Part shown: one piece after another, positions 25,072 to 33,793 of the stretch
How positions within the stretch are numbered: the first letter of the stretch is position 1
How the letters are laid out: each line of letters opens with the position of its first letter
Notes under the pieces: generated by a model
Databases searched by the model: none
Told to the model about the DNA's origin: nothing
What the model saw: the letters and a program-made list of their open reading frames with translations, nothing else
Origin: Desulfobulbus sp.
GTDB lineage: Bacteria; Desulfobacterota; Desulfobulbia; Desulfobulbales; Desulfobulbaceae
Direction: 5' to 3'
NCBI GenBank assembly: GCA_003604995.1
Contig: QZJD01000029.1
Location: forward strand, 1-48,133
DNA length: 48,133 bases
Position numbers and translations under genes: made by a program

Positions 25072-26364
25072 CTACCGCTCTTGCAGGGAATTGTCGAGGG
25101 TGACCAGGAAGGGGTCCAGCAGGTAGGCGAGCACGCTGCGCCGGCCGATATGGATGAAGACCTGGACCAGGACGCCGGGGTAGAGCATGTACGCCTGGCC
25201 GTTTTTTTCAAAGCGGTCCTGTTCGGTATCGATGCGGACCGTGTAGTACATCTTGCCTTCGTCGGTGGTGAAGGCGTCCGGGCTGACGTGGGTGACCGTT
25301 CCTTCGAGCTTGCCGAAGCGCCGGGCATCGGGTGAGGCGATCTGGATCAGGGCCTGCTGGCCGCGACTGACAAAGCCGACGTCGCCGATGGGCAGGTGGG
25401 CCTCGATCACCAGCTTGTCGCCGGCCGGGACGATGTCCATGATGGTCATCCCCGGGGTGACCACGCCGCCCCGGGTGACGATATGGAGGGTCTTGACGAT
25501 CCCGTCCACCGGCGAGCGGATGACCCGCCGTTGCAGGCTGTCGTCGTATTTGCGGATCCGCGAACTCAGCTCCTCCAGCTGCTCCCTGGCCTCCTTCAGC
25601 TCCTTGCCGACCAGGGAGAGGTAGCCGTGCTCGGTCTCCTCGAGCTTGCGCCGTGTTTCCTTGACCGCCGCTTCCGCCCGCTCCACGGCCGCCCGGTCCT
25701 GGCCTATGGCGCTCTCCAGTTCCGTGGCCTGGCGCTGGAGTTCCAGGTGCTTGTAGCGGGTGGTCAGGCTTTCCGCCAGCAGGTTCTCGCTGATGTCGAG
25801 CTGCTGGCGCAGCAGGGCCAGGGCGGCCCGGGAGCTGTTCAGGCGGGCGCGGACGAGTACGATGTCCTGTTCCTTCTGCCGGATCAACTGTTCCTGGGCC
25901 GCTATTTCACTGCGGTACTGGCTACGGCGGGCCTGGAACAGGTCGAGCTGCTGCCGGGCCTGTTCCGGATAGGCGGCGGCCAGATCCTCCGGAATGGCCA
26001 GGTCGTCCCGGGCTTCGTTTTCCGCGGCCAGGCGGTGGACGTCAAAACGCAGCGAAACGATGCGGGCCTGGAGTTCAGCCACGTCCGAGCCGCTGGCGGT
26101 CTGCTCCAGGACGGCGAGGGTCTGCCCCTCCTTGACCGACTCGCCCTCGCGGACCGCGATCTCGCTGACGATACCGCCCTCCAGGTGCTGGATGTGCTTC
26201 ACCTGGCTGCTCGGGATGACCTTGCCGTTGGCGGTGCTGACGATGTCGAGCCGGCCCACGGCGGCCCAGACGACGAAACCGAGGCAGGCCGCGCTGAGCA
26301 GCGCGAACAGGAGGTGCACGGTGTTGCCGTGCAGCAGCGGGTGCGGGGGGTCAGGCGTGGTCAT
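25072..26364 (-). CDS. Type I secretion periplasmic adaptor, HlyD family
   Basis: A 430-residue membrane-fusion protein. One N-terminal membrane helix (VHLLFALLSAACLGFVVWAAV) is followed by a first half-lipoyl motif (HIQHLEGGIVSEIAVREGESV). A long coiled-coil hairpin spans about residues 100-280, with heptads rich in Leu, Glu, Arg and Gln. The second lipoyl half (VIRSPVDGIVKTLHIVTRGGVVTPG) and C-terminal beta-barrel follow. It links the ABC exporter in the inner membrane to a TolC-like channel. The start overlaps the end of the ABC gene by 14 bases, so the two form an operon. The likely channel partner is the TolC-like gene at 32413-33720. Confidence 0.93.
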   Translation of the reverse strand: MTTPDPPHPLLHGNTVHLLFALLSAACLGFVVWAAVGRLDIVSTANGKVIPSSQVKHIQHLEGGIVSEIAVREGESVKEGQTLAVLEQTASGSDVAELQARIVSLRFDVHRLAAENEARDDLAIPEDLAAAYPEQARQQLDLFQARRSQYRSEIAAQEQLIRQKEQDIVLVRARLNSSRAALALLRQQLDISENLLAESLTTRYKHLELQRQATELESAIGQDRAAVERAEAAVKETRRKLEETEHGYLSLVGKELKEAREQLEELSSRIRKYDDSLQRRVIRSPVDGIVKTLHIVTRGGVVTPGMTIMDIVPAGDKLVIEAHLPIGDVGFVSRGQQALIQIASPDARRFGKLEGTVTHVSPDAFTTDEGKMYYTVRIDTEQDRFEKNGQAYMLYPGVLVQVFIHIGRRSVLAYLLDPFLVTLDNSLQER

Positions 26365-28003
26365 TGGTCAGGCTGAGCCGGGGAACCGGCTTGTGGTTGA
26401 GGTCGAGGTGCAGGTGCGCCGCCTTGCTGATATAGGGATCATTGCCGCAGATGACCATGGTCTTGCCGCTCTGGGCGAACTGGTTGAGCAGGTTGTAGAC
26501 CAGGGCGCAGCCTTCCGGATCCAGGGCCTCGGTGGGCTCGTCAAAGATCACCAGCGGGCCGTCGGTGACCAGTGCCCGCGCCAGGGCGATCCGTTTGCGG
26601 ATGCCCGGCGGGATGCGGGCCGGGTCGCTGAGCAGTGTTTCCAGCCCGTCCGCGGTCCGGTCGAGAAACCCTCGCAGACCGGCTGCGCGCACCGCCTGGT
26701 TCAGGCGGGCCTCATCCACCGGTCCGGCCAGGCAGATGTTCTCCCGGATGGTTGTCAGGAGAAAGTCCGGCTCCTGGGGCAGATAGAGCAGCTGGTGCCG
26801 CCACCAGGGCATGGCCAGCTGCCGCAGGTTGACCTCGTCGGCCAGAATCTCGCCCCGGCCGCAGTCGAGCAGGCCGACCAGCAGTCGGGCCAGGGTCGTC
26901 TTGCCGGTGCCGTTGCCGCCGGTCACCACGAGGATTCGGCCCGGCTCCAGGGTCAGGGACAGCGATTCGAAAAGCGGCCCGCTGCCGCCGACATAGCCGA
27001 AGGCGACATCGGCGAGGCGCAGGCGGCCTGAATAGCTTCGCAGCGCAATCCCTTCCCGTTTTTCCGAGGGCAGAGCGGCAAGTTTTTCCAGGGTCTGACG
27101 GCTCCGCTCGCCCTCGCGGAAGAGGTGCACGGAACGGAAGAGCTGGGCCACGGACTGAAAGGCCCGGCTGGCCAGGATGTTGGCGCCGATGAGGATGCCG
27201 ACGTTCAGCTCGCCCTGGACCACCAGCACGGCGCCGACACTGTAGATGCACACCGACTGCAGGCTGCCCAGGGTGGACAGGCGGGCTGCGCCCTGTTCCC
27301 GCTTGCAGGCGAAACGCTGTCGCAGCCCGGCGAGCAGGTCCTGTTTTTCCCTGCGGAAGGCGGCCAGGTAGTCGGCGCCGTTGAAGGCGCGCAGCGTCTC
27401 CAGGCTGCCCAGGGCCTTGCTCTCCCGGGCCCGGTAGGCGGTGAACATCTCGGTCAGCCGGTTGGCCAGGCGGTTGCTCGCGGTGAGCGACCAGGCGCCG
27501 GCGGCCAGGCCCAGGCCCGTGCCGATCAGGGCGATCAGGGCGAGCAGGGGGCTGAGCAGGGCCAGGGCCGCCAGATAGAGCAGGACGAAGGGGATGTCGA
27601 TCAGGGGGATGAGGTTGGCCGGTTCCCAGCCGGCCTGAACTTTGCGGATATCGTTCATGACCTCACCGAACAGCTCGCGGGGCAGGGCCACCACCGCGCC
27701 GAAGCGGCTGACCGCGAGAGCGTGCAGGACATTCTCGGCGAACAGCTTCTCCGGCTCCTCGTTCATCCGGGCGAGCAGGGCGGTGCGGATGATCCGGAAC
27801 CCGTATTGCAGAAAGATTGCCAGGAGGACGCCGAAGGTGAGGGTATAGAGGGTCCCCTCGAAGCCGTGGCTGACATAGCGGTTGAGGAGCTGGATGACGA
27901 AGATCGGCAGGGCCAGGTTGAACAGGGAGATGAGCAGACTGGCGGCCAGCACTTCAACGGTCAGCAGGGGGGTCTGTCGAAATCGCGAGAGCAGGGTGTG
28001 CAT
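26351..28003 (-). CDS. Type I secretion ABC transporter (membrane domain-ATPase)
   Basis: A 550-residue fused exporter half: six membrane helices (about residues 15-290) then a nucleotide-binding domain. There is no N-terminal C39 or C39-like domain, so it does not itself cut a leader peptide. Walker A is VVTGGNGTGKTTLARLLVGLL, the Q-loop is YLPQEPDFLL, and Walker B is GPLVIFDEPTEALD. The signature loop reads ARIPPGIRKRIALARAL where LSGGQ is normal, an unusual change. Start at 28003 (ATG) is preferred to an in-frame TTG at 28015. It is divergent from the TPR-sulfotransferase gene, 130 bases apart, and followed by the HlyD gene. Confidence 0.92.
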   Translation of the reverse strand: MHTLLSRFRQTPLLTVEVLAASLLISLFNLALPIFVIQLLNRYVSHGFEGTLYTLTFGVLLAIFLQYGFRIIRTALLARMNEEPEKLFAENVLHALAVSRFGAVVALPRELFGEVMNDIRKVQAGWEPANLIPLIDIPFVLLYLAALALLSPLLALIALIGTGLGLAAGAWSLTASNRLANRLTEMFTAYRARESKALGSLETLRAFNGADYLAAFRREKQDLLAGLRQRFACKREQGAARLSTLGSLQSVCIYSVGAVLVVQGELNVGILIGANILASRAFQSVAQLFRSVHLFREGERSRQTLEKLAALPSEKREGIALRSYSGRLRLADVAFGYVGGSGPLFESLSLTLEPGRILVVTGGNGTGKTTLARLLVGLLDCGRGEILADEVNLRQLAMPWWRHQLLYLPQEPDFLLTTIRENICLAGPVDEARLNQAVRAAGLRGFLDRTADGLETLLSDPARIPPGIRKRIALARALVTDGPLVIFDEPTEALDPEGCALVYNLLNQFAQSGKTMVICGNDPYISKAAHLHLDLNHKPVPRLSLTNDHA

Positions 28004-28133
28004 CAGGATGCCCAATTTCTTTCGGCTTCATGCCAACCACGGGTTGTGATAAGGTATCCTATCATTAATGAACAGGAAATTCATCCCATTCTCCATGGAC
28101 CGGCGGAAAGAATTCTGGTCGGGGAAGGTGCGT

Positions 28134-30230
28134 ATGGCTGTGAGCGAGGACATCCGGCAGGCAAAAGAGATCCATGCGCGGGGCGACCTGGCGACCGCGG
28201 AAGAGCTGTATCGGCGGATCCTGGGGCGTGCCCCGCAGGATCCGGATGCCCACCACCTGCTCGGCGTCATCCAGTATCAGCGGGGCGAATATGCCGCGGC
28301 CCTGGCGTCGATCAGCAGGGCCGACCAACTCCGGCCGGACCATCCGGCCACCCTCAACAACCTGGCCGGCGTCCTGCGCGAACTGGGCCGCGGCGAGAAG
28401 GCTCTCCGCCTCCTGACCCGGGCCATCACCCTCCAGCCGGATTTAGCCGAGGCGCATACCAATCTCGGCACGGTCTGCAGCCGGCTCGGCCGGCCGGTTG
28501 AGGCTGAGGCCGCGTATCAGCGGGCCTTGACCCTGAACCCCCGGGACAGCAAGGCCTTGACCAACCTGGGCAATCTGGCCCTGCACAAAGGGGAGTACAG
28601 CGCCGCCCTTGCCTGGTACGGCCGGGCCCTGGCTCTGGTGCCGGATTCGCCGTTCACCCAGTACAACCTGGGCTGTGCCCTGCTGAAGATGGGCAGGCTG
28701 GCTGAGGCCGAGGCCGCCCTCGGGCAGTCGCTCAAGGCCGATCCGTCGATGGTCGACGCCATGTATGCCCTGTCCGCCCTCCACCGGATCCGCTATGAGT
28801 TTCCCCGTGCCCTGGCCCTGGCGCAACAGGCGATTGCTCTGCGGCCGGACCGGATCGACGGCCATCTGAATCTGGCGGAAACCTTCTTTGCCATGAATCT
28901 CTTCGGTGAGGCCCTCGATTGCCTTGGCCGGGCCGCGGCCCTTGATCCGGATTCGCTTCCGCTGCACCATCTGTACGGCAAGGTCTACCAAAGTCTCGGA
29001 AAAATCAACGATGCGCAACAGGCCCTGGATCGCGCTCTAGCGCTGGCGCCCGGCAACACCGAGGTGCTCTGCAGTCAGGGAAATCTGGCCATGGATCAGG
29101 GACGGTTCGCCAGGTCAGCGGCGCTGGCCCGCGAGATGCTTCGGCTGCGGCCTGGCAATACTGCCGCCTGGTATCTGCTGGCGCAGGTTTCGCCGACCGA
29201 GGAAAAGGAGGGACTCGCCAGGGAAATAGAGATCCTGCTGGAAAAGGGAAATTTCGCCCCGCTGCAGCGTATGCGGCTGCACTTCGCCCTGGGCGGCCTG
29301 CTGGAGGATCTGGCGGAATACGACCGGGCCTTTGCCCACCTTAAGGAGGCCAACGACCTGAAGCGGAAAACCTTTCATTTCTCCCTGGAACCGCAGAAAA
29401 GGATGATCGCGCGGATCTGCGAGGTCTATGATGAAGAGGCACTTGAGCGGTTTGCCGGCAAGGGATATCCAAGTCGGCTGCCGATCTTTATTATGGGCAT
29501 GCCTCGCTCAGGCACGACCCTGACGGAACAGATCCTCTCCTCCCATCCCGATGTGCACGGCGGCGGGGAGCTCAGGTTGGTCAACGAGACAATTACGGCG
29601 TACCTGCGCATTCAGCCCCTGGATGACACCCTCGACCCGGATATTGTTCTGCGCGCCAGGGACCTGCCGGAACTGGGCAGAAGATACGTGGAGCAGCTGC
29701 GGGAGTATGCGCCTGCTGCCCGCCTGATTACCGACAAGATGCCCGGCAACTATCTGTTTCTCGGCTTGATTGCCCTGATCCTGCCGCAGGCGAAGATCAT
29801 CCACTGTGTTCGCAGTCCCATGGACACCTGCTGGTCCATCTACAAAAAGCTCTTTACCCACGGCCATCAGTATGCCTACGAACTTGAGGAACTGGGGCGG
29901 TATTATCTTCTCTACCAGCGGCTGATGGAGCACTGGCGGAAGGTGCTGCCCGGACGATTTCTGGAGCTCTGCTATGAAGAGATGGTGGCGGACCAGGAAG
30001 GGCAGACGAGGCGGCTTCTGGAGTTCTGCGGTCTGGACTGGCGCCCCGATTGCCTGTATTTTGAGCGGAACCGGCGGCCGGTGCACACGGCCAGCGCCGT
30101 GCAGGTCCGCCAGCCCCTGCATAACCGGTCCGTCGGACTCTGGAAACGGTACGAGCAGGGCTTGCAGCCCCTGCTCACGCTCCTGCAATCCTCCCAGGAG
30201 AGCTCTTCAGCTCAACACCACATCTCCTGA
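28134..30230 (+). CDS. TPR-repeat sulfotransferase
   Basis: A 698-residue protein. Residues about 1-380 are roughly ten tetratricopeptide repeats (for example AEELYRRILGRAPQDPDAHH and NLGTVCSRLGRPVEAEAAYQ). Residues about 445-690 are a sulfotransferase domain with the PAPS 5'-phosphosulfate loop MGMPRSGTTLTEQIL (near 455) and the 3'-phosphate region IHCVRSPMDTCWSIYKKLF. Such enzymes move sulfate from PAPS to a protein or sugar; bacterial TPR forms are often compared to tyrosylprotein sulfotransferases. No signal peptide is seen, so it should act in the cytoplasm. ATG 28134 follows AAGGTG; upstream ATGs at 28068 and 28095 lack support. It sits between the exporter genes and the RTX gene, and its last 24 bases overlap the RTX gene end. 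Confidence 0.9.
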   Translation: MAVSEDIRQAKEIHARGDLATAEELYRRILGRAPQDPDAHHLLGVIQYQRGEYAAALASISRADQLRPDHPATLNNLAGVLRELGRGEKALRLLTRAITLQPDLAEAHTNLGTVCSRLGRPVEAEAAYQRALTLNPRDSKALTNLGNLALHKGEYSAALAWYGRALALVPDSPFTQYNLGCALLKMGRLAEAEAALGQSLKADPSMVDAMYALSALHRIRYEFPRALALAQQAIALRPDRIDGHLNLAETFFAMNLFGEALDCLGRAAALDPDSLPLHHLYGKVYQSLGKINDAQQALDRALALAPGNTEVLCSQGNLAMDQGRFARSAALAREMLRLRPGNTAAWYLLAQVSPTEEKEGLAREIEILLEKGNFAPLQRMRLHFALGGLLEDLAEYDRAFAHLKEANDLKRKTFHFSLEPQKRMIARICEVYDEEALERFAGKGYPSRLPIFIMGMPRSGTTLTEQILSSHPDVHGGGELRLVNETITAYLRIQPLDDTLDPDIVLRARDLPELGRRYVEQLREYAPAARLITDKMPGNYLFLGLIALILPQAKIIHCVRSPMDTCWSIYKKLFTHGHQYAYELEELGRYYLLYQRLMEHWRKVLPGRFLELCYEEMVADQEGQTRRLLEFCGLDWRPDCLYFERNRRPVHTASAVQVRQPLHNRSVGLWKRYEQGLQPLLTLLQSSQESSSAQHHIS

Positions 30231-32399
30231 ATCAATGGGGTTGCTCCCCAGGTTGGCAATGTAGGACTCCGAAGGGGAGGGAAAGGTGATCCAGGTCGAG
30301 ACGTCGGGGTCGTAGATCACCTGCCAGATCCCCAGGTTGGTGTTCTGGTAGAGAATCACCGCTGCCCCGGTGGCGGCGGTGATGCTGCCGCCGTAGCCGG
30401 GCCCGGTGAGGGTGATCACATTGGTGCCCGGCAGGGTGCCGCTGATTCGGAGCACATCGGTACCGGTCTCGAAGTCGGTGATGGTGTCATAGCCGTCATT
30501 CACGCTGGTATAGATAAAGGTGTCGCTGCCCGGGCCGCCGGTCAGGGTATCATTGCCCAGGTTGCCGGTGATCAGGTCGTTGCCGCCGGCGCCGTCGATG
30601 GTGTCATTGCCGAAGCCGCCGTCGAAGGAGTCGCTGAGGGCGGTGCCCGGTTTGGGCGAATTGGCAAAATCATCGCCAAAGTAGTTGGCGCGCACCGTGA
30701 TGGTGACCGTGCCGGTATCCTGGCCGCCGTGGCCGTCGTCCACCAGGTACTGGAAGGTGACCGTGCCGTAGTTCTCGTCCAGGAGATTGTTGGTGGTGGC
30801 GTAGGTGAAGCTGCCGTCCGGATTGAGGGTCAGGGCACCGAAGGCGGGGCCGGAGACCAGGGAGTAGGTGAGGGGATCGCCGTCCGGGTCGGTGGCGGTG
30901 AGCTGATTGGTCAGCACGGTTCCCTGCAGGGAGGTAAAGCTCTGGTCCGTGGCCACGGGCTGACCGGGGATCGGCGGCTGGCCCGTGGAAACGACGATGA
31001 CTCCCTGGCCGATGTCATAGCCGCCGTGCCCGTCCGAGACCAGAAAATAAAAGGTGTCCGTGCCGGTGAAGCCGGGCTCCGGGGCATAGGTAAAGGTGCC
31101 GTCCGGATTGATGGTGAGCGTCCCGTGGGTTGGCGCGGTGCGCACGGAAAAGTGGAGATGGTCGCCGTCCACGTCATGGCCGAACAGTTGTCCGTTGACC
31201 GGCTGGTCCTCTCCGGTGGTAAAGGTGGCGTCATGGGCCACCGGCGGATCGTTGACCGGGTTGACCTCGATACTGACCAGGGCGCTGCTCGTTTGTCCGT
31301 AGGGGTCCGCCACCTGGTAGGTGAAATTGTCCGGGCCGAAGTAATTGGCGTCCGGCTGGTAGGTGAAGGTCCCGTCGGCATGGACGCTCACCGTGCCGTG
31401 TTCGGGATTGAGCAGCACGGAATAGGAAAGGGGGTCGCCGTCCGGATCGCTGGCGTTCAGCATCCCGTGCAGGGTATGGTCTTCGTCGGTGGTGCCGAAG
31501 ACTTCGCGGGCCAGCGGCGGGTTGTTGTTGTGGGACGAGTCCTCGATGATTCCCTTGAGCAGGTCGCTGTCCTGTTTGTCCTGCGGCGGCTGAGCGGCCA
31601 GCACCAGATCCGGAGGCACAAGGTCGATATCGGGTTGCTGGAGGGGCGGCAGTCCCTCCGGGCCGAAGAGTTGCGGCGCGAGCGCCGCATTGCTCATCGC
31701 CGGCGCATCCGGCGTGTCCGGGCCGAAGAGCGACTCGGCCCCCGCCGCACCAGCGGCGCCGGCGAGGGCGGCGGCCTCGGTGGCTGAACTCTCCTCGCCT
31801 TCCGGGGTGGTGATGGGGACCTGCTGCCCGAAGAAGAGGAATTCGTCCTGGGTCAGGATGCGCTGGAAGCCCGCGGGTTCGTCCGGCCGCACGTCGATGA
31901 CCTTGACCGGGTCATAATCGGTGATGAAACGGATATTGCCGAAATTGTCGATGAGGACGAACGCCTTGCCTTCGTCGATGAATTCCGGGCCGTGAATTTC
32001 GTGGTCCGGGGTGATATGGGATAGAACGGTGGTCCCGCGGATACCCAGGGTGGCCAGGGGCGTCTTGATCGTGAAGTTTTCCGGATTCTGGTCGGCGATC
32101 CGGCCGGTGATCGTCCGGAAGGTCCCCTCGGCGGCCTTGAGCAGCAAGCCGGACGCGTCCGGCGCGGCGCTGTCAAAGACATAGGTGTCGATGTGCAGCC
32201 GGCTGTTTTCCCCCTGGGAGAGCCTGGTGCCGTCGGTGAACAGGACCTCGACCCGTTCGCCGGTCTCGGTGGTGAGGACGTCGTCCTGATAGACCGGCGC
32301 GTCCACGCTCAGGATTCTGCTCTCTCCCCCCGCCTCGGCGGTGACCTCGCCGGTGACGACTACGACCTTGCCTGCCTGCACACCATTCTGATCGGGCAT
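30207..32399 (-). CDS. FecR/cadherin-like/RTX type I-secreted protein
   Basis: A 730-residue acidic protein, probably the cargo of the neighbouring exporter. The ATG at 32399 has GAGGAGG upstream. Residues about 35-165 form a FecR-like domain (VYQDDVLTTETGERVEVLF, then TPLATLGIRGTTV). A Pro/Ala-rich linker precedes three cadherin/VCBS-like domains of about 95 residues (near 290-580), each with DPDGDPLSYS- and GTFTYxPxxxFxGxDxFxY-type motifs. RTX nonapeptides follow (GGFGNDTIDGAGGNDLITG and next, about 590-625), which bind calcium on export. The hydrophobic-acidic end is typical of type I C-terminal signals. There is no N-terminal signal peptide. It follows the TolC-like gene by 14 bases, in one operon. 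Confidence 0.9.
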   Translation of the reverse strand: MPDQNGVQAGKVVVVTGEVTAEAGGESRILSVDAPVYQDDVLTTETGERVEVLFTDGTRLSQGENSRLHIDTYVFDSAAPDASGLLLKAAEGTFRTITGRIADQNPENFTIKTPLATLGIRGTTVLSHITPDHEIHGPEFIDEGKAFVLIDNFGNIRFITDYDPVKVIDVRPDEPAGFQRILTQDEFLFFGQQVPITTPEGEESSATEAAALAGAAGAAGAESLFGPDTPDAPAMSNAALAPQLFGPEGLPPLQQPDIDLVPPDLVLAAQPPQDKQDSDLLKGIIEDSSHNNNPPLAREVFGTTDEDHTLHGMLNASDPDGDPLSYSVLLNPEHGTVSVHADGTFTYQPDANYFGPDNFTYQVADPYGQTSSALVSIEVNPVNDPPVAHDATFTTGEDQPVNGQLFGHDVDGDHLHFSVRTAPTHGTLTINPDGTFTYAPEPGFTGTDTFYFLVSDGHGGYDIGQGVIVVSTGQPPIPGQPVATDQSFTSLQGTVLTNQLTATDPDGDPLTYSLVSGPAFGALTLNPDGSFTYATTNNLLDENYGTVTFQYLVDDGHGGQDTGTVTITVRANYFGDDFANSPKPGTALSDSFDGGFGNDTIDGAGGNDLITGNLGNDTLTGGPGSDTFIYTSVNDGYDTITDFETGTDVLRISGTLPGTNVITLTGPGYGGSITAATGAAVILYQNTNLGIWQVIYDPDVSTWITFPSPSESYIANLGSNPIDSGDVVLS

Positions 32400-32412
32400 T
32401 TTCCCCTCCTCA

Positions 32413-33720
32413 TCACGCCTGGTTGCCTTGCGCCAGCACGTCCAGCTCCAGAATGCCAATGGCCTTCAGCAGGTTGAAAATGGCGCCGTTGGCCTCGGCC
32501 TGGGCGGCGACCGCGTTGCTCATCGCCCGGTAGTATTCCACCTCCGCGCTGAGGACCTCCAGGAGGGTCCGGTTGCCCATCTCGCGCTCCTTCCGGGCCA
32601 GTTCAAGGAAGCGGACCGCAAGCATCGCCTGGTTATTGAGAATTTCCCGCTTGGCCTCGGCGGTGACCAGGGTCTGCCAGCTGTTGCGGACCTGTTCGAG
32701 CACCAGGTTTTTCTTTTCCTCGAATTCCATACCGAAGGAGCTGCGCTGGGCCACCGCGGCATCCACCGCCGCCCGGTCGCCGCCGCCCCGGTAGAGGTTG
32801 TAGGTCACCCCGAGCCCGAGAAAGGCGTCGGTGCGTTCGCCGGGCAGGCCGTCGTCATTGTAGCGGTACTTGCCCTGGCCCACCACCTCCAGGCGTGGGT
32901 AGTAGGCCGCTTTGCGGGCGGCGATTTCATGGTCGGCGATGGACCGGTCCAGGGCCTTGGCCTTGAGCAGCGGATTGGTCTGCAGGGCCATGTCGATGGC
33001 ATCGTCCAGGGAGGCGGGCACCAGTTTCCGGTAGCTCGCCGTGAGCTCCAGGCCATTGATCTCCTCGGCCTGGATGGTCCGGCCGAACATGGTCTGGAAG
33101 CGGTTTTTGGCGATCGCCAGCTCGCCCTCGATTTCGGTGCGCAGGGCCATGGCGGCGGCCAGCTGCGACTTGGCCTGCAGGACATCGGAGCGCACCCCGG
33201 CCCCTTTTTCCAGCATGGTCTCCTCGATGCCGGTCTGCTTCTTGATGTTGTCCTCGGAACGTCTGGCATAACTGAGCCGGTCCCGTTCCCGGATGATATC
33301 GACGCAGGCGAGGATTCCTTCCAGCAGGACCTCCTGGCGGGTGTCCGCCTCTTCAAAGGTGACCTGCTTGAGATAGTTCTCGGTCTTGTCCACCTGGCCG
33401 GAGGTGGCGCCGAAGTCCCAGAGCAACTGGGAGGCGCGTAGCCGGTTGTAGGTCTTGTCGCCGTAGTCGGTGTCCGGGCCGTTCTCTTTTCTGATATCCT
33501 CGTAGCCGGTCTCGGAGAGGAAATCCACGGAGGGCAGATAGCCGGCCCGGTGCTGGCGGACGAGGTATTCGGCGGAACGGGTCTTTTCCTGGGCGGCCTT
33601 GAGCCGTTCGTGGGATTCGAGGAGGCCGGGCAGGAACTGCTGGATGGGCGTCCCCAGGACGGGTTGAGCGGTCAGGGCGAAACAACTGCAAAGAAACAGA
33701 AGGTTTTTTCGTGCACCCAT
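32413..33720 (-). CDS. TolC-family channel of the type I secretion locus
   Basis: A 435-residue outer membrane factor with a signal peptide (NLLFLCSCFALTAQPVLG). Two repeats of long helices and paired strands are present: SVDFLSETGYEDIRKENG, RASQLLWDFGATSGQV, and later LEVVGQGKYRYND, GLGVTYNLYRGGGDRAAV. It is shorter than E. coli TolC but of usual length for type I channels of adhesin systems (LapE/AggA-like). The ATG at 33720 follows GGGAG. It is directly followed by the RTX substrate gene. With the HlyD and ABC genes 5 kb away it completes a type I secretion machine. Confidence 0.92.
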   Translation of the reverse strand: MGARKNLLFLCSCFALTAQPVLGTPIQQFLPGLLESHERLKAAQEKTRSAEYLVRQHRAGYLPSVDFLSETGYEDIRKENGPDTDYGDKTYNRLRASQLLWDFGATSGQVDKTENYLKQVTFEEADTRQEVLLEGILACVDIIRERDRLSYARRSEDNIKKQTGIEETMLEKGAGVRSDVLQAKSQLAAAMALRTEIEGELAIAKNRFQTMFGRTIQAEEINGLELTASYRKLVPASLDDAIDMALQTNPLLKAKALDRSIADHEIAARKAAYYPRLEVVGQGKYRYNDDGLPGERTDAFLGLGVTYNLYRGGGDRAAVDAAVAQRSSFGMEFEEKKNLVLEQVRNSWQTLVTAEAKREILNNQAMLAVRFLELARKEREMGNRTLLEVLSAEVEYYRAMSNAVAAQAEANGAIFNLLKAIGILELDVLAQGNQA

Positions 33721-33722
33721 GG

Positions 33723-33752
33723 TTGACTCCCGAGAAGTTGTTCACATACAAT
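33723..33752 (+). promoter_or_regulatory. Candidate sigma70 promoter for the first CHASE2 cyclase
   Basis: TTGACT (33723-33728) and TACAAT (33747-33752) each match five of six consensus bases, with an 18-base spacer. Transcription would begin near 33759. The -35 box overlaps the leader of the divergent TolC-like gene, so the two transcription units may interfere. This position favours a cyclase start at 33794 rather than at the earlier in-frame ATGs. Confidence 0.5.
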
Positions 33753-33793
33753 GCTATATACAAATGTTAGCACAAAAGATTTTGAAAAATCTA

